Shown here: piece after piece, positions 8,849-17,730 of the stretch | Numbering within the stretch: position 1 is the stretch's first letter | Layout: every line of letters begins with the position of its first letter | Source of the DNA: CAYVAP01 sp964343195 | Lineage (GTDB): Bacteria; Bacteroidota; Bacteroidia; J057 | Length of the DNA: 41,790 bases | Reading direction: 5' to 3' | NCBI GenBank assembly: GCA_964343195.1 | Contig: CAYFIR010000049.1 | Span: 1-41,790 of the forward strand | Translations under genes and position numbers: made by a program | Notes under the pieces: model-generated | Seen by the model: the letters and a program-made list of their open reading frames with translations, nothing else | What the model was told of the DNA's origin: nothing | Databases searched by the model: none

Positions 8849-9961
8849 CTATTCCGCCCAGTTTTCCAGTAGATCAAATCCGAGGTAATCCACCTCTGGG
8901 CGGTCTTCGTGAAAAGTCGACAGATTGGTCAGTAGCACCACCGCTCGCTGGCGCTCCATGTCCAGCGTGAGGATGGTGGAGTAGCCCCCCGTTCCGCCAT
9001 TGTGCCAGTGAACTTTTAGCCCGGAGTCGCGCGTTGAGATGTGCCAGCCAAGGGCTACCGAGAGGTTGTCCTTTACTTCAAAAGTCGGAGTGTGGGCAAG
9101 TTGAATTGCTTCATTTGTGGTATCAAACTGCGCCTGTGCATAACGCACCATATCGGCAGTACAGGACATGATGGAACCTGCCCCCGAAATTGCTCCCAGG
9201 TCCCAGTTTTGAATAGGTCGCCCGGCTTTGTCCCGACCGGAAACTATGCCTGACTCTGCCTGCCGCCAGGTTGAGTAGGTATTCGTCATGCCATAGGGTT
9301 CAAAAATCCACTCTCGCAGCATCTGGTCAAAGCTCATCTCATTGGCTCGCTCCAGCGCAAGGGTCAGGGTACCGATGCCCTGGTTGGAATATTCGTAGGC
9401 TTCCCCTGGCTCCCGCGAAAGGGCGATGCGGCGCTTCAGATAATTGATCAGGTCTTCCTGCTCATAAAATTCATAGGGATTCTCAGGTCGCATGAACACT
9501 TGCTGAGCCAGGTCGAAAGAGATCCGAGGGAAGCCTGAGCTGTGATTCGCAAACTGTTCGAGGCTAATGCGGTAATCTTTGTTGAGCGCAAACCCCAAGT
9601 GCTGATCCACAGGATCATCCAGGTCCACGGTTCCGTCCACTACCGACTGAGCCAGGAGGGTGGTCGTGAAGGTTTTGGTGATCGAGCCAATTTCAAACAG
9701 GCTGTCCCGGTTTTCCACTCTCACCATTTCCTCTCCCATACACTTTACTCCGTAAAAAACCACCTCATCTCCTTCCACAAAGGCAAGGGCCATTTGGGTT
9801 TCGGGCGGAAAAGTTTTGCCATGCTCGTAGATCAGGTCTAGCTGTGTCCGGGAAATACCCGGGATGGAGTCCAGTTCGTTGAGCGGGGCCGGGGTCTGAC
9901 AACTGGCGACCAGAACCACAAGAAGAGAAAAAACAGTTAGCGAGAGACGATGAGTTGACAT
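8849..9961 (-). CDS. Beta-lactamase-fold serine hydrolase, lipoprotein
   Basis: A 370-residue protein of the class C beta-lactamase/DD-peptidase-like family (Pfam Beta-lactamase). From the ATG at 9961 it begins with a signal peptide ending in the lipobox LVAS-C (Cys21), so it should be anchored as an envelope lipoprotein. The catalytic motifs are SITK (Ser93, Lys96), YSN (Tyr191-Asn193) and a C-terminal HNGGTGGYS in place of the KTG triad. Such proteins act as esterases, peptidases or D-amino-acid hydrolases rather than true antibiotic resistance enzymes; the substrate is unknown. An upstream extension to 10015 exists but would bury the signal peptide. Confidence 0.88.
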   Translation of the reverse strand: MSTHRLSLTVFSLLVVLVASCQTPAPLNELDSIPGISRTQLDLIYEHGKTFPPETQMALAFVEGDEVVFYGVKCMGEEMVRVENRDSLFEIGSITKTFTTTLLAQSVVDGTVDLDDPVDQHLGFALNKDYRISLEQFANHSSGFPRISFDLAQQVFMRPENPYEFYEQEDLINYLKRRIALSREPGEAYEYSNQGIGTLTLALERANEMSFDQMLREWIFEPYGMTNTYSTWRQAESGIVSGRDKAGRPIQNWDLGAISGAGSIMSCTADMVRYAQAQFDTTNEAIQLAHTPTFEVKDNLSVALGWHISTRDSGLKVHWHNGGTGGYSTILTLDMERQRAVVLLTNLSTFHEDRPEVDYLGFDLLENWAE

Positions 9962-10087
9962 AAAAGTAAGGATTGGTTCGGGTGGACAATGCATCCCAAG
10001 GACTATGGCCAACAAAGAAAGTGAAAAAAAAGCCAGACATTTGCGGGCAATCTATTCTGGAAGGGATTTGCGCAAAGGAACATCACT

Positions 10088-10846
10088 ATGAATTTAGGCT
10101 TTTTATCGGAGTTCGATTTGGGGTTATGGGACTGGGTACTGCTCTACATCTGTGGCATCCTGGTGGCCATGGCCAAAACAGGGGTGGCTGGAGTATATAA
10201 TGTAGTGGTTCCGTTGATGGCGATTGTCTTTGGAGGAAAGGCCTCAACCGGTGTGCTACTGCCCATCCTGCTCATGGGAGATATTTTTGCAGTAAGCTAC
10301 TATAACCGTTCTGCCAACTGGAAACACATTGCCCGTCTGGTCCCACCCGCATTCGTAGGGGTTTTACTTGGCGTATGGGTAGGCGGAATGGTCAGTGAAG
10401 ATATCTTTAGAATCATGCTGGCCATTGTCGTCCTGCTGGGAATCGGGCTGATGGTTTTCCTCGAAGTCCGGAAAGTCAAAGAAGTACCCGAACACTGGTG
10501 GTTTAGCGTCGCCATGGGGATGCTGGCTGGTTTTACCACCATGGTAGGCAACGTCGCCGGGCCCATAGTAGCCGTTTACATGCTGTCCATGCGCCTTCCC
10601 AAAAACACTTTCATTGGCACTACTGCCTGGTTCTTTTTGCTAATCAACCTGATCAAGCTCCCCTTCCATATTTTCGTTTGGGAGACGATTTCGTATTCCT
10701 CTTTGGGGCTGGACCTTTTTGTATTTCCCGCCATCGTCATAGGGGCATTTCTCGGTATCCGGATTGTAAAGATCATTTCGGAGAAGTTTTACCGTCGCTT
10801 TGTTATTATTGCGACGGTGGCCTCGGCGATGTTGCTGATTTTTTGA
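10088..10846 (+). CDS. TauE/SafE-family sulfite exporter-like permease
   Basis: A 252-residue integral membrane protein with about eight hydrophobic helices in two repeats. The first repeat contains AKTGVAGVYNVVVPLMA and the second contains MLAGFTTMVGNVAGP, the paired loops typical of TauE/SafE (DUF81) proteins. Family members export sulfite, sulfoacetate or related organosulfur anions, but assignments are rarely proven. No sulfur-metabolism gene lies nearby to sharpen the call. The ATG at 10088 is used. The gene is 126 bases from the divergent serine hydrolase start and about 190 bases ahead of corA on the same strand. Confidence 0.85.
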   Translation: MNLGFLSEFDLGLWDWVLLYICGILVAMAKTGVAGVYNVVVPLMAIVFGGKASTGVLLPILLMGDIFAVSYYNRSANWKHIARLVPPAFVGVLLGVWVGGMVSEDIFRIMLAIVVLLGIGLMVFLEVRKVKEVPEHWWFSVAMGMLAGFTTMVGNVAGPIVAVYMLSMRLPKNTFIGTTAWFFLLINLIKLPFHIFVWETISYSSLGLDLFVFPAIVIGAFLGIRIVKIISEKFYRRFVIIATVASAMLLIF

Positions 10847-10996
10847 AGAAAGACCACTGTGAAGAGAAGAGGTCAGATCCCTGCGCTGTCAGATCGGCTA
10901 TCGCCTGTCAGAGGTCAGACAATAAAGAAGGGACTTTTCGTAACCTTGTTTTACCGAGTGCTGTACCACTCTGACTTTCTGTTGAACGAAGTGAAA

Positions 10997-11011
10997 TCCC
11001 GAGCATCGGGA
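10997..11011. repeat. Short inverted repeat in the TauE-corA spacer
   Basis: TCCCGA-GCA-TCGGGA is a perfect 6-bp hairpin within a 192-base spacer. The spacer also holds two copies of GAGGTCAGA near 10870 and 10912. It looks like decayed intergenic repeat sequence rather than a gene; there is no T-tract after the hairpin. Confidence 0.4.
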
Positions 11012-11038
11012 ACTTCCGACTTCTAATTTGCTCCCCCT

Positions 11039-12136
11039 ATGCTGAAACCCAATTTTTCCATGCTGCTCAAGACCCAGGCTCAACGTCAATCCGATAAGGC
11101 AGGGTATCCTCCGGGGACCGTTGTGTATTTGGGCAAAGACCGGGAACTGGAGCCCAGGATTTCGGGGCTGGGATACGAAGCAGACAAAGATGAATTGATT
11201 GAGTATGAAGAACTGGGGCTTGAAGAACTGAAGGATCACCCCAAAGCAGATCAGACTATCTGGATAAATGTTGATGGAATACATCGCCCGGAGCTGATTA
11301 CCGAATTGGGTAAAATATTCGAAATTCATCCTCTGACGCTTGAGGACATTGCGAACACCCAGCAGCGGCCCAAAGCGGAGGAATTTGAGGAATATCTATT
11401 CCTCATCCTTAAAATGATTTCCTTCGAGCCGGAGACCGAAGTCATTCAGATAGAGCAGGTTAGCCTTGTGTTAGGGGAGCACATGGTCATTACTTTTCAG
11501 GAAGAAACGGAAGATGTCTTTGGCCCTATCCGGAAGCGATTACAGGTGCCGGGTACCCGACTGCGAAAGCATCAGGCAGACTACCTTTTTTTTGCCTTGA
11601 TAGATGTAGTGATCAGTAATTACTTCTTCGTAACCGAGCAGGTCAGCAGCCGGATTACAGAACTGGAGGAAGAAATAGTCGAGGAAATCGATGAGGAAGC
11701 CCTGACTGACCTTCAGCACTTGAGGAAGGCCCTTCAGGAGCTTCAGCGGGCCATTATCCCGCTACGTGAAGCCATTAGCTACTGCATGCGAACCGATAGT
11801 AAACTGGTAAGCCCCCAGTCGAGGGTCTACTTCCAGGAACTACTGGATCAGTTGCACCAGGTGATGGATGCGCTGGCCTCGGAGCAGGATTCACTCAACA
11901 ATCTACAGGCCCTGTACCTCGCCCTGGCAAGCCAGAAAACCAACGAAGTCATGCGGGTATTGACCGTCATTTCTACCATTTTCCTACCCCTGTCCTTCCT
12001 GGCGGGAATCTATGGGATGAACTTCGACCACATGCCCGAACTCCACTGGGACGATGGGTACTATTGGCTTTGGGGCATCAACCTCCTCATCATAGGTGGG
12101 ATGCTGGTGTACTTTAAGGTGAAGGACTGGATTTGA
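11039..12136 (+). CDS. corA: CorA-family magnesium/cobalt channel
   Basis: A 365-residue divalent cation channel, expected to form a membrane pentamer that takes up Mg2+ (or Co2+). A cytoplasmic alpha/beta domain (about 50-170; WINVDG near the start, then HPLTLEDI) is followed by long helices including a charged coiled segment (ELEEEIVEEIDEE). Two C-terminal membrane helices follow. The first ends in the diagnostic YGMN motif near residue 320, the selectivity signature, and the second ends in KVKDWI. The ATG at 11039 gives a full-length protein. The gene converges on the GH2-like lipoprotein gene. Confidence 0.93.
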   Translation: MLKPNFSMLLKTQAQRQSDKAGYPPGTVVYLGKDRELEPRISGLGYEADKDELIEYEELGLEELKDHPKADQTIWINVDGIHRPELITELGKIFEIHPLTLEDIANTQQRPKAEEFEEYLFLILKMISFEPETEVIQIEQVSLVLGEHMVITFQEETEDVFGPIRKRLQVPGTRLRKHQADYLFFALIDVVISNYFFVTEQVSSRITELEEEIVEEIDEEALTDLQHLRKALQELQRAIIPLREAISYCMRTDSKLVSPQSRVYFQELLDQLHQVMDALASEQDSLNNLQALYLALASQKTNEVMRVLTVISTIFLPLSFLAGIYGMNFDHMPELHWDDGYYWLWGINLLIIGGMLVYFKVKDWI

Positions 12137-12149
12137 TACATTATGGAAA

Positions 12150-12200
12150 TGCGGAATACGGAAAAAGTTATTACCAGCATAACCTATTCCATATTCCGCA
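12150..12200. repeat. 13-bp inverted repeat between convergent genes
   Basis: TGCGGAATACGGA (12150-12162) pairs with TCCATATTCCGCA (12188-12200) at 12 of 13 positions, with a 25-base loop. It lies in the 89-base gap between corA and the convergent lipoprotein gene. It may act as an mRNA 3'-end hairpin, but there is no T-tract on either strand. Confidence 0.5.
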
Positions 12201-12225
12201 CACTTCACACTTCAGCCTGAATGGC

Positions 12226-13575
12226 CTATTCTACGTTTGCGATGGTCTTCAAACCTGAGGGTTTATTTACATAAAACGGCACATTGGTTACGCCAGCCTT
12301 GCCTTCATTGTCCCTGACGTAAAAGTAGATCCGGTAAGCTCCCGGCTCTTCGGGAGTCCTGAATTTCAGAAGCTGGCCATTTTCCTCTACCAATAACTCT
12401 GGTAACGGTTCTGGCCGTTTTTCGGCATCCCCTCCCGTCACCGCGTTTCGTTCATACTCCTGGGTGATTTCCCAATCATAGGAAAGGCTATCGTCCTCAT
12501 TGACATCAAAGGCAAAGCCTTCGGCATAGTATTCCCGCCCCGTTTCCAGGATCACTTCGCGACTCGCGTCAAATGTATCGACACCGATGGCCTGGGCAAC
12601 CGGCGCTCGGTTACCAACATATTCTCCCGTCCACAGGTGCCCGATTTCATCGACCAGCACGGTGGGTTCTCCCAGCTCCGTGAAATAGCTGAACCAGGTA
12701 TGGGTCTGTTCCTGTTTTTGGCCCCACAGGAAGAGGCAGCTTCCCAGCCCCAGCTTGCCCCCCTCTTCCAGGAAGGTGACATAATAGCTGGAGTATTCTG
12801 CCGCTTTTTCTTCCCCATTTAATTCAACTGGTGCCCCCCAGGTAGTAGTGGGAGCATTCCAATAACCAGTAGGCCCCCACTCTGAATAAAGAAGTGGTTT
12901 TTGGACAGCCCAGCCAAAATAGTCCAGGAACCATTGCAGTTTACCCATGCTCCGAAAGGTGTTCACCGAAACCACGTCTAGGTCTTTACACCTTCTGTAG
13001 GTATCCCATGCACCCTGTGGCCCCTCTGCCATGTAGGTGGTGAGGTGCAGCGAGTCCAGTTCATGGATTCTTTTGGAGAAGTCATTGATAGTTCGGTAAA
13101 TGGCCTTCGTTTGCTTCCGAGAAGCATTGATAGGCAACTCATTGCCAATGGCCCACATCAATATGGCTGGATGGTCTTTGTGAGCTAGCACCTGTGCCTG
13201 GATGCGTTCCCAAAGGTTGCTTACCTTCTCTGGGTCGGTGTAATCCATGCCTTTGCGGTAGGGAACCATATCGAGCCCAACAATAACCGATAGCCCGAGG
13301 GAATCGGCCCGCGAAAGGATCAATTCCAGGTCTGCCCCCGGGTAGGTCCTGATCGTATTTCCTCCTACCTGGACGAATTCTTCCAGGCCAGTTGTATCCA
13401 GCACGCAGGCTCCCAGAATGTAGTGAGGTTCTCCCTCCTTGAACAGACGAAATGCCCCATCAAAGTACGCCAGGGCAGCCCCTTGGGTCGGTACCTCTCG
13501 CACCTCTTCAGGACCGCAGCCCCAAAGGAGGAAAATAACCAGGCTGAGCAGGATGTATCTTCTTGAATCACTCAT
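12226..13575 (-). CDS. GH2-type (clan GH-A) glycoside hydrolase lipoprotein
   Basis: A 449-residue predicted lipoprotein: the signal peptide ends LLWG-C with Cys20 followed by Gly. The TIM-barrel part (about 35-330) has the family's two catalytic glutamates: Glu146 in WAIGNE (acid/base) and Glu232 in YSEWGP (nucleophile). VGGNTIRTY (70-78) is a further conserved strand. A C-terminal beta domain ends with YRIYFYVRDNEGKAGV. The whole protein aligns by eye with the last 400 residues of the upstream glycosyltransferase fusion (shared GGNTIR, DHPAIL-W-IGNE, SE-GP-GYW and C-terminal YRIY motifs), so the two are paralogues. It starts 10 bases after the fusion gene and must be in its operon. The polysaccharide substrate is unknown; beta-linked glucan or mannan is plausible. 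Confidence 0.82.
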   Translation of the reverse strand: MSDSRRYILLSLVIFLLWGCGPEEVREVPTQGAALAYFDGAFRLFKEGEPHYILGACVLDTTGLEEFVQVGGNTIRTYPGADLELILSRADSLGLSVIVGLDMVPYRKGMDYTDPEKVSNLWERIQAQVLAHKDHPAILMWAIGNELPINASRKQTKAIYRTINDFSKRIHELDSLHLTTYMAEGPQGAWDTYRRCKDLDVVSVNTFRSMGKLQWFLDYFGWAVQKPLLYSEWGPTGYWNAPTTTWGAPVELNGEEKAAEYSSYYVTFLEEGGKLGLGSCLFLWGQKQEQTHTWFSYFTELGEPTVLVDEIGHLWTGEYVGNRAPVAQAIGVDTFDASREVILETGREYYAEGFAFDVNEDDSLSYDWEITQEYERNAVTGGDAEKRPEPLPELLVEENGQLLKFRTPEEPGAYRIYFYVRDNEGKAGVTNVPFYVNKPSGLKTIANVE

Positions 13576-13585
13576 GGCAAGCTGA

Positions 13586-16500
13586 TTATTTCAATGGATT
13601 AATGGGGTAGGAAGCCGTGATCACATTTCCTTCATCATCACTCATGTGGAGATAGATGCGATACAGCGTGGTGGAATCAGCGGGTTTGGGCAACTCAAAG
13701 TAACAGTAGTAGGCGTTGTGCCCTTCCAGGTCTCCAGAGCCTACTTCATCCAGATACTCATCACGTACCAGCGTCCACTTAAACTCATAGCTCCGACGGG
13801 TTTCCTGGGGGAGCACGACCCTGGCCTCATAAAGCGTCTCCGAAAACGCGTTTACAATCAACCGCACATCGGGCCAGGCGTCGAGCGTAGGCTGTCCTGT
13901 CCAGGCCTGTTTGAGGGCATAGTAACCGAGCTTTTTCTGGTTGCTAAAATCTGTGAGGCCAAACCAGGTCAGGCTCCCCTCCATGCGGTCGCGCCAGCAA
14001 AATGCCACACCTCCCAGATTTTGATTGTCATAAGCTTCTACATAGTGATGCCATTGGTCGTAGTATCCCTGGGCCTTTTCCAGGTCGGACTCTTCCCAGG
14101 CTCTGCCAAAGTTACCCAGAGTCGATAGCTCGGGATCCCAGTAGCCTTTGGGGCCGAACTCAGAAACCAGATAAGGCCTGGCCGGACTATGCTGCTCCAT
14201 GGTGCTGTGCAGTTGGCTAATTCTTGGCTGGTAATATGAATTTACGCCAATCACATCAATAGACGGTGCGTAGCGGTTAAACGCCTGAACCGCGCGATCC
14301 AGGAACTCACTATGCTCTTCCATGGAGAAGACAGGGCGAGTAGGATCGAGCGCGTGTATCTCCTGGGCCAGTTCTTCGAGCATGGTCAGGTAAGCACGGC
14401 GCACCCTTGGAGTATGATCTTCTTCATTGTACTGCTTGATGATCCCCCAGGACTCGTTCCCAATAGACCAGGCCAGGATAGCTGGGTGATCGCGGTACTT
14501 TTTCACTTTGCTGATTACTTCGCGCCGATAATCCTCGATCTCATCCAGCTCAGCATAGTAATCGACCTTGGGATCAAACCAGAAGCCATACAGCACCTTT
14601 AGGTCGTGTTCCTGCGCAGCCTCCAGGATGTTGTGGTCATAGATGGAAGGACTGTAGCGGCGAATGGTATTTCCCCCCATTTCCTTTATGGCGACAAAGT
14701 CTTCATCCAGTCGCTCCTTGACCAGTGGGGCATAGCCATCTCGCCAGTCGTGACCCGGATTGTAGGCAACACCTTTAATATAGAATGGCTCGCCATCAAC
14801 CAGCATCTGAAACTGGCCTTCGCCCATGCGCTGGATCAGCGTTCGGCTTTGTTGCTCTTTTTCATCGTCGCGCACCAGATGAATATTCCCGCCCACATTT
14901 TGCACCAATGACTCGCCGGACAAGATGGGAAGGGCACGTACCGGGGCTACTTTCAGATCGTTATCCTGTGCGAAATCCATCAAAGCTGTCACCCAACCTG
15001 CAAACTCTCCCGGCTGATCGAGCGCTAATGCCATCCCCTTTACGTCAACCTCCGTCAACCAATCCCAGGAAGTCGTTTCATCCAGGTTCTCGGGCTTGAT
15101 TCCCGTAATGAATAGTGGCATATCCTCCAAAGATGGGTGGGTTGACTGACCTTTTTCCACATCAGCCATCACCTCTGTAGCATCAGCCCCATTTACCGAC
15201 CAGCCATACAGCAGATCCATATTGGCAGAATCCAGCACTTCTGACACAGCCAATTGCTCTGGAAGTATCCACTTGATATTGGATAAATTTTTCTCAGCAT
15301 AAAGGGTCAGAATATGATCAAAGGCTGCCGCATACAGGTTGAGTATTTCTATGGAGACCTCCACATCTGGAGCTGGCAAACAAGTCGCATATATTATTTC
15401 ACGATAATCATTCAGGTCATAGCCCATACGCAGCAAATAGGGATCATACAGCCCATCTGCAATTTTTTTATATACTCCCTGCAAGCTGTCTCCCTGCGGT
15501 GCCTGCCAGAGGACAAAGGGAGTGAGCCCGCTTTCAAATACCTGCCAGAAGGTGGCTCCGGCATCCTGCTGAGTGGTATCCCAGGCGAGGATGACGCTGG
15601 CGAAATGGATGTTATTCTGGATGTCTGTATCCGCAACGTTAACGGCCTCAGAGGCTACGCCCCACTGCATGCCTTCATAGGTGTGGATCACCTTATCTTC
15701 TTCCAGATCTGCGAGACGTACAACAGGCTTAAACGGAATCACAAATGAAGCCAGGATGGCCCCAATGATCACGGTGGAGAGGGTAGCAGCTACTTTTTTG
15801 CTCCTAAAACCACGATAGATCACATCATGTCGGAAACTGGACCACATCATGCGGGGCTTGGAAAGGCTGCCATGTACCAGTACATAATAAAACTTGCTGA
15901 TGGTCTTGCGCTGTGCCGTCAAAACTCCAATTCCCAGGAAAAAGAAATTTGTCAGCACCAGACCAGACATGAAGAAGCTGTAAGGGCTCCAATCCACGCT
16001 CAGGCCATAGGCAATTGCGACCAGCCCAAGCCCCATCACCACGAGGTTAGGAATACAGATACGCCACTCATCGGCGACTTCGTCATCCTTTGGGGTAGGG
16101 ATGTAGGGGACTTTTACATTAAACAGGGTATAGATAAAACCCGTGAGATAAACCCACCAGGTATTCAGCATCAGGACGCCTCCCCAAAAGTGTAGCCCCT
16201 TTTCCTGTCTTTCCAGTGTCCACCGCTGGACATATAATCGGTTGACGTATAGGAAAAAGAACATAGGCAGCGTTACCTGGGCCATGTCCCACAGGTTCAC
16301 ATATAATGGGGAACGCCCCATGATCAGGGCGATCATGGGCAGGAAGATGTCTATGGCCGCGATCAGTCCAGACAGGAAGTATAGGGGAATGGTCAGATAG
16401 TGGATGATCTGGCGCCAGGAATAGCCTTTGACCAGCTTGGGGAACTTGAAAAATAGCAGATCAAAGCTCCCGCGGGACCACTTGAGCTGCTGCTTGTAGA

Positions 16501-17431
16501 AAGCTCCCAACGTGGTAGGCACCAGCCCCCGGCTCAGGTTCTCAGGTACATATACCGACTCCCAGCCCCTGGAGTGAAGGCGCATGGCAGTGTGCATGTC
16601 TTCAGATAGTCCGGGAGCGTGTCCTCCAATGCTGTCCAAAGCCGCACGTCGGAAAGTACAGTTGGCTCCAATTGCCTGAACAGTCCCGTAACTGTTCATG
16701 GACATCATCATGGGACCATAGAAATGGTAGGTGTGTTCTGCAGCTCCCTTGGCAATCAGGGAATCGTTTTGATTACCATAAGCCTGCACGCACTGCACAA
16801 ATCCCACTTTCTCATTCTCAAAGTAAGGAATGGCCTTCTCAATGAAATCTGGACGTGGCTTGTGATCCGGGTCCAGGATAATGGCGATCTCTCCCTTTGC
16901 GAAATTCTCCAGGGCATAGTTGATGTTGCCGGCCTTGGCATTTTCTTTTTTGGGGCCACGATACACATACACCACATCCAATTCCTCACACACCTGCTTG
17001 AGATATGGATCATCGGCTTCGTCACATAGATAGGTGGTATGAGGATAGCGAACAGCCTTCATTGCCTTCAGCGTGCCGATGACCATTTCATAGGGCTCAC
17101 CAGCGCAAAAGGTCGTCAACATATCCACTGTCCACTGCCGGGTCACCTCAGGAGGTTCGGGAACTGAGATCGCTGCGTAATGGTACCACTCGTGCAGCAG
17201 TTTCAGGATCTTGAATGAGATCGAGATCACCAGAAGAATGAAAAGAGGATAAAACCCTGGCAAGGTGTCCGTAAAAAACCAATAGATAAAAATGCCAACA
17301 CTTAACACCCCGCCGAAAAGCAAAACCCATAGAATTCGCATTTCATCTTTCGTCGGAGCCTTAATGGCAAGTTTATCGGGAATGTCTTCCTGATGGTCTT
17401 CTGATAAATGGCTGTCTTTAATCAATTGCAT
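13586..17431 (-). CDS. Processive GT2 polysaccharide synthase fused to GH26-like and GH2-type domains
   Basis: A 1281-residue inner-membrane protein. Two N-terminal helices (about 31-77) precede a cellulose-synthase-like GT2 domain with CDEADD (136-141), the DxD motif DPDH (187-190), the catalytic SED (276-278) and QQLKW (314-318), a variant of QxxRW with Lys for Arg. About six further helices run to residue 566. The extracytoplasmic part has a GH26-like barrel (about 580-845; AWDTT, IADGLYDPYL, NIKWILPEQ) in which both expected catalytic Glu sites look lost. A GH2-type barrel follows (about 870-1180) with Glu993 (SIGNES) and Glu1091 (VSEFGP), then a beta domain. It should polymerise and export a hexose polymer and trim or transglycosylate it outside. 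No PilZ domain is seen. NdvB-type GT2-GH17 enzymes are the nearest known analogy. Confidence 0.85.
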   Translation of the reverse strand: MQLIKDSHLSEDHQEDIPDKLAIKAPTKDEMRILWVLLFGGVLSVGIFIYWFFTDTLPGFYPLFILLVISISFKILKLLHEWYHYAAISVPEPPEVTRQWTVDMLTTFCAGEPYEMVIGTLKAMKAVRYPHTTYLCDEADDPYLKQVCEELDVVYVYRGPKKENAKAGNINYALENFAKGEIAIILDPDHKPRPDFIEKAIPYFENEKVGFVQCVQAYGNQNDSLIAKGAAEHTYHFYGPMMMSMNSYGTVQAIGANCTFRRAALDSIGGHAPGLSEDMHTAMRLHSRGWESVYVPENLSRGLVPTTLGAFYKQQLKWSRGSFDLLFFKFPKLVKGYSWRQIIHYLTIPLYFLSGLIAAIDIFLPMIALIMGRSPLYVNLWDMAQVTLPMFFFLYVNRLYVQRWTLERQEKGLHFWGGVLMLNTWWVYLTGFIYTLFNVKVPYIPTPKDDEVADEWRICIPNLVVMGLGLVAIAYGLSVDWSPYSFFMSGLVLTNFFFLGIGVLTAQRKTISKFYYVLVHGSLSKPRMMWSSFRHDVIYRGFRSKKVAATLSTVIIGAILASFVIPFKPVVRLADLEEDKVIHTYEGMQWGVASEAVNVADTDIQNNIHFASVILAWDTTQQDAGATFWQVFESGLTPFVLWQAPQGDSLQGVYKKIADGLYDPYLLRMGYDLNDYREIIYATCLPAPDVEVSIEILNLYAAAFDHILTLYAEKNLSNIKWILPEQLAVSEVLDSANMDLLYGWSVNGADATEVMADVEKGQSTHPSLEDMPLFITGIKPENLDETTSWDWLTEVDVKGMALALDQPGEFAGWVTALMDFAQDNDLKVAPVRALPILSGESLVQNVGGNIHLVRDDEKEQQSRTLIQRMGEGQFQMLVDGEPFYIKGVAYNPGHDWRDGYAPLVKERLDEDFVAIKEMGGNTIRRYSPSIYDHNILEAAQEHDLKVLYGFWFDPKVDYYAELDEIEDYRREVISKVKKYRDHPAILAWSIGNESWGIIKQYNEEDHTPRVRRAYLTMLEELAQEIHALDPTRPVFSMEEHSEFLDRAVQAFNRYAPSIDVIGVNSYYQPRISQLHSTMEQHSPARPYLVSEFGPKGYWDPELSTLGNFGRAWEESDLEKAQGYYDQWHHYVEAYDNQNLGGVAFCWRDRMEGSLTWFGLTDFSNQKKLGYYALKQAWTGQPTLDAWPDVRLIVNAFSETLYEARVVLPQETRRSYEFKWTLVRDEYLDEVGSGDLEGHNAYYCYFELPKPADSTTLYRIYLHMSDDEGNVITASYPINPLK

Positions 17432-17730
17432 CCGTGGTGGGGAAGTTGTGTGATCTTTGTGGGTACAAGATTAGGGAATAATCAAATGATTGAAGAGTTA
17501 TTCAAGTTCGTATAATAGCGGTTCAGTCGGGAATTTAAACTTTTCCGGATCTGGTATTTCGAAACCTCATCAGTTTATAGCCCGGTGCAACCTATATTAT
17601 CAAATCCTTTGCCATTTAGCATCTTTGATAAGAAGTTCTCAACAAACACATCTGCATGTTATGGGTTCAGGGTGATAATCCCTCTTCTATTCTCGCTTAA
17701 CCTATGCCTCCTGTCAGTTTTTTTTTCATT
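17432..17730. other. 299-base spacer upstream of the synthase operon
   Basis: AT-rich spacer between the lectin gene and the synthase gene, both on the minus strand. I see no coding frame I would support and no T-tract hairpin. Its length suggests that the synthase operon has its own promoter here, but I could not find a good match to the Bacteroidota consensus. Confidence 0.5.

Noticed and set aside
8849..9961. True beta-lactamase (antibiotic resistance) assignment
   Set aside because: The SxxK and YSN motifs fit the wider serine hydrolase family, the KTG motif is replaced by HNGG and the protein is a lipoprotein; resistance cannot be supported.
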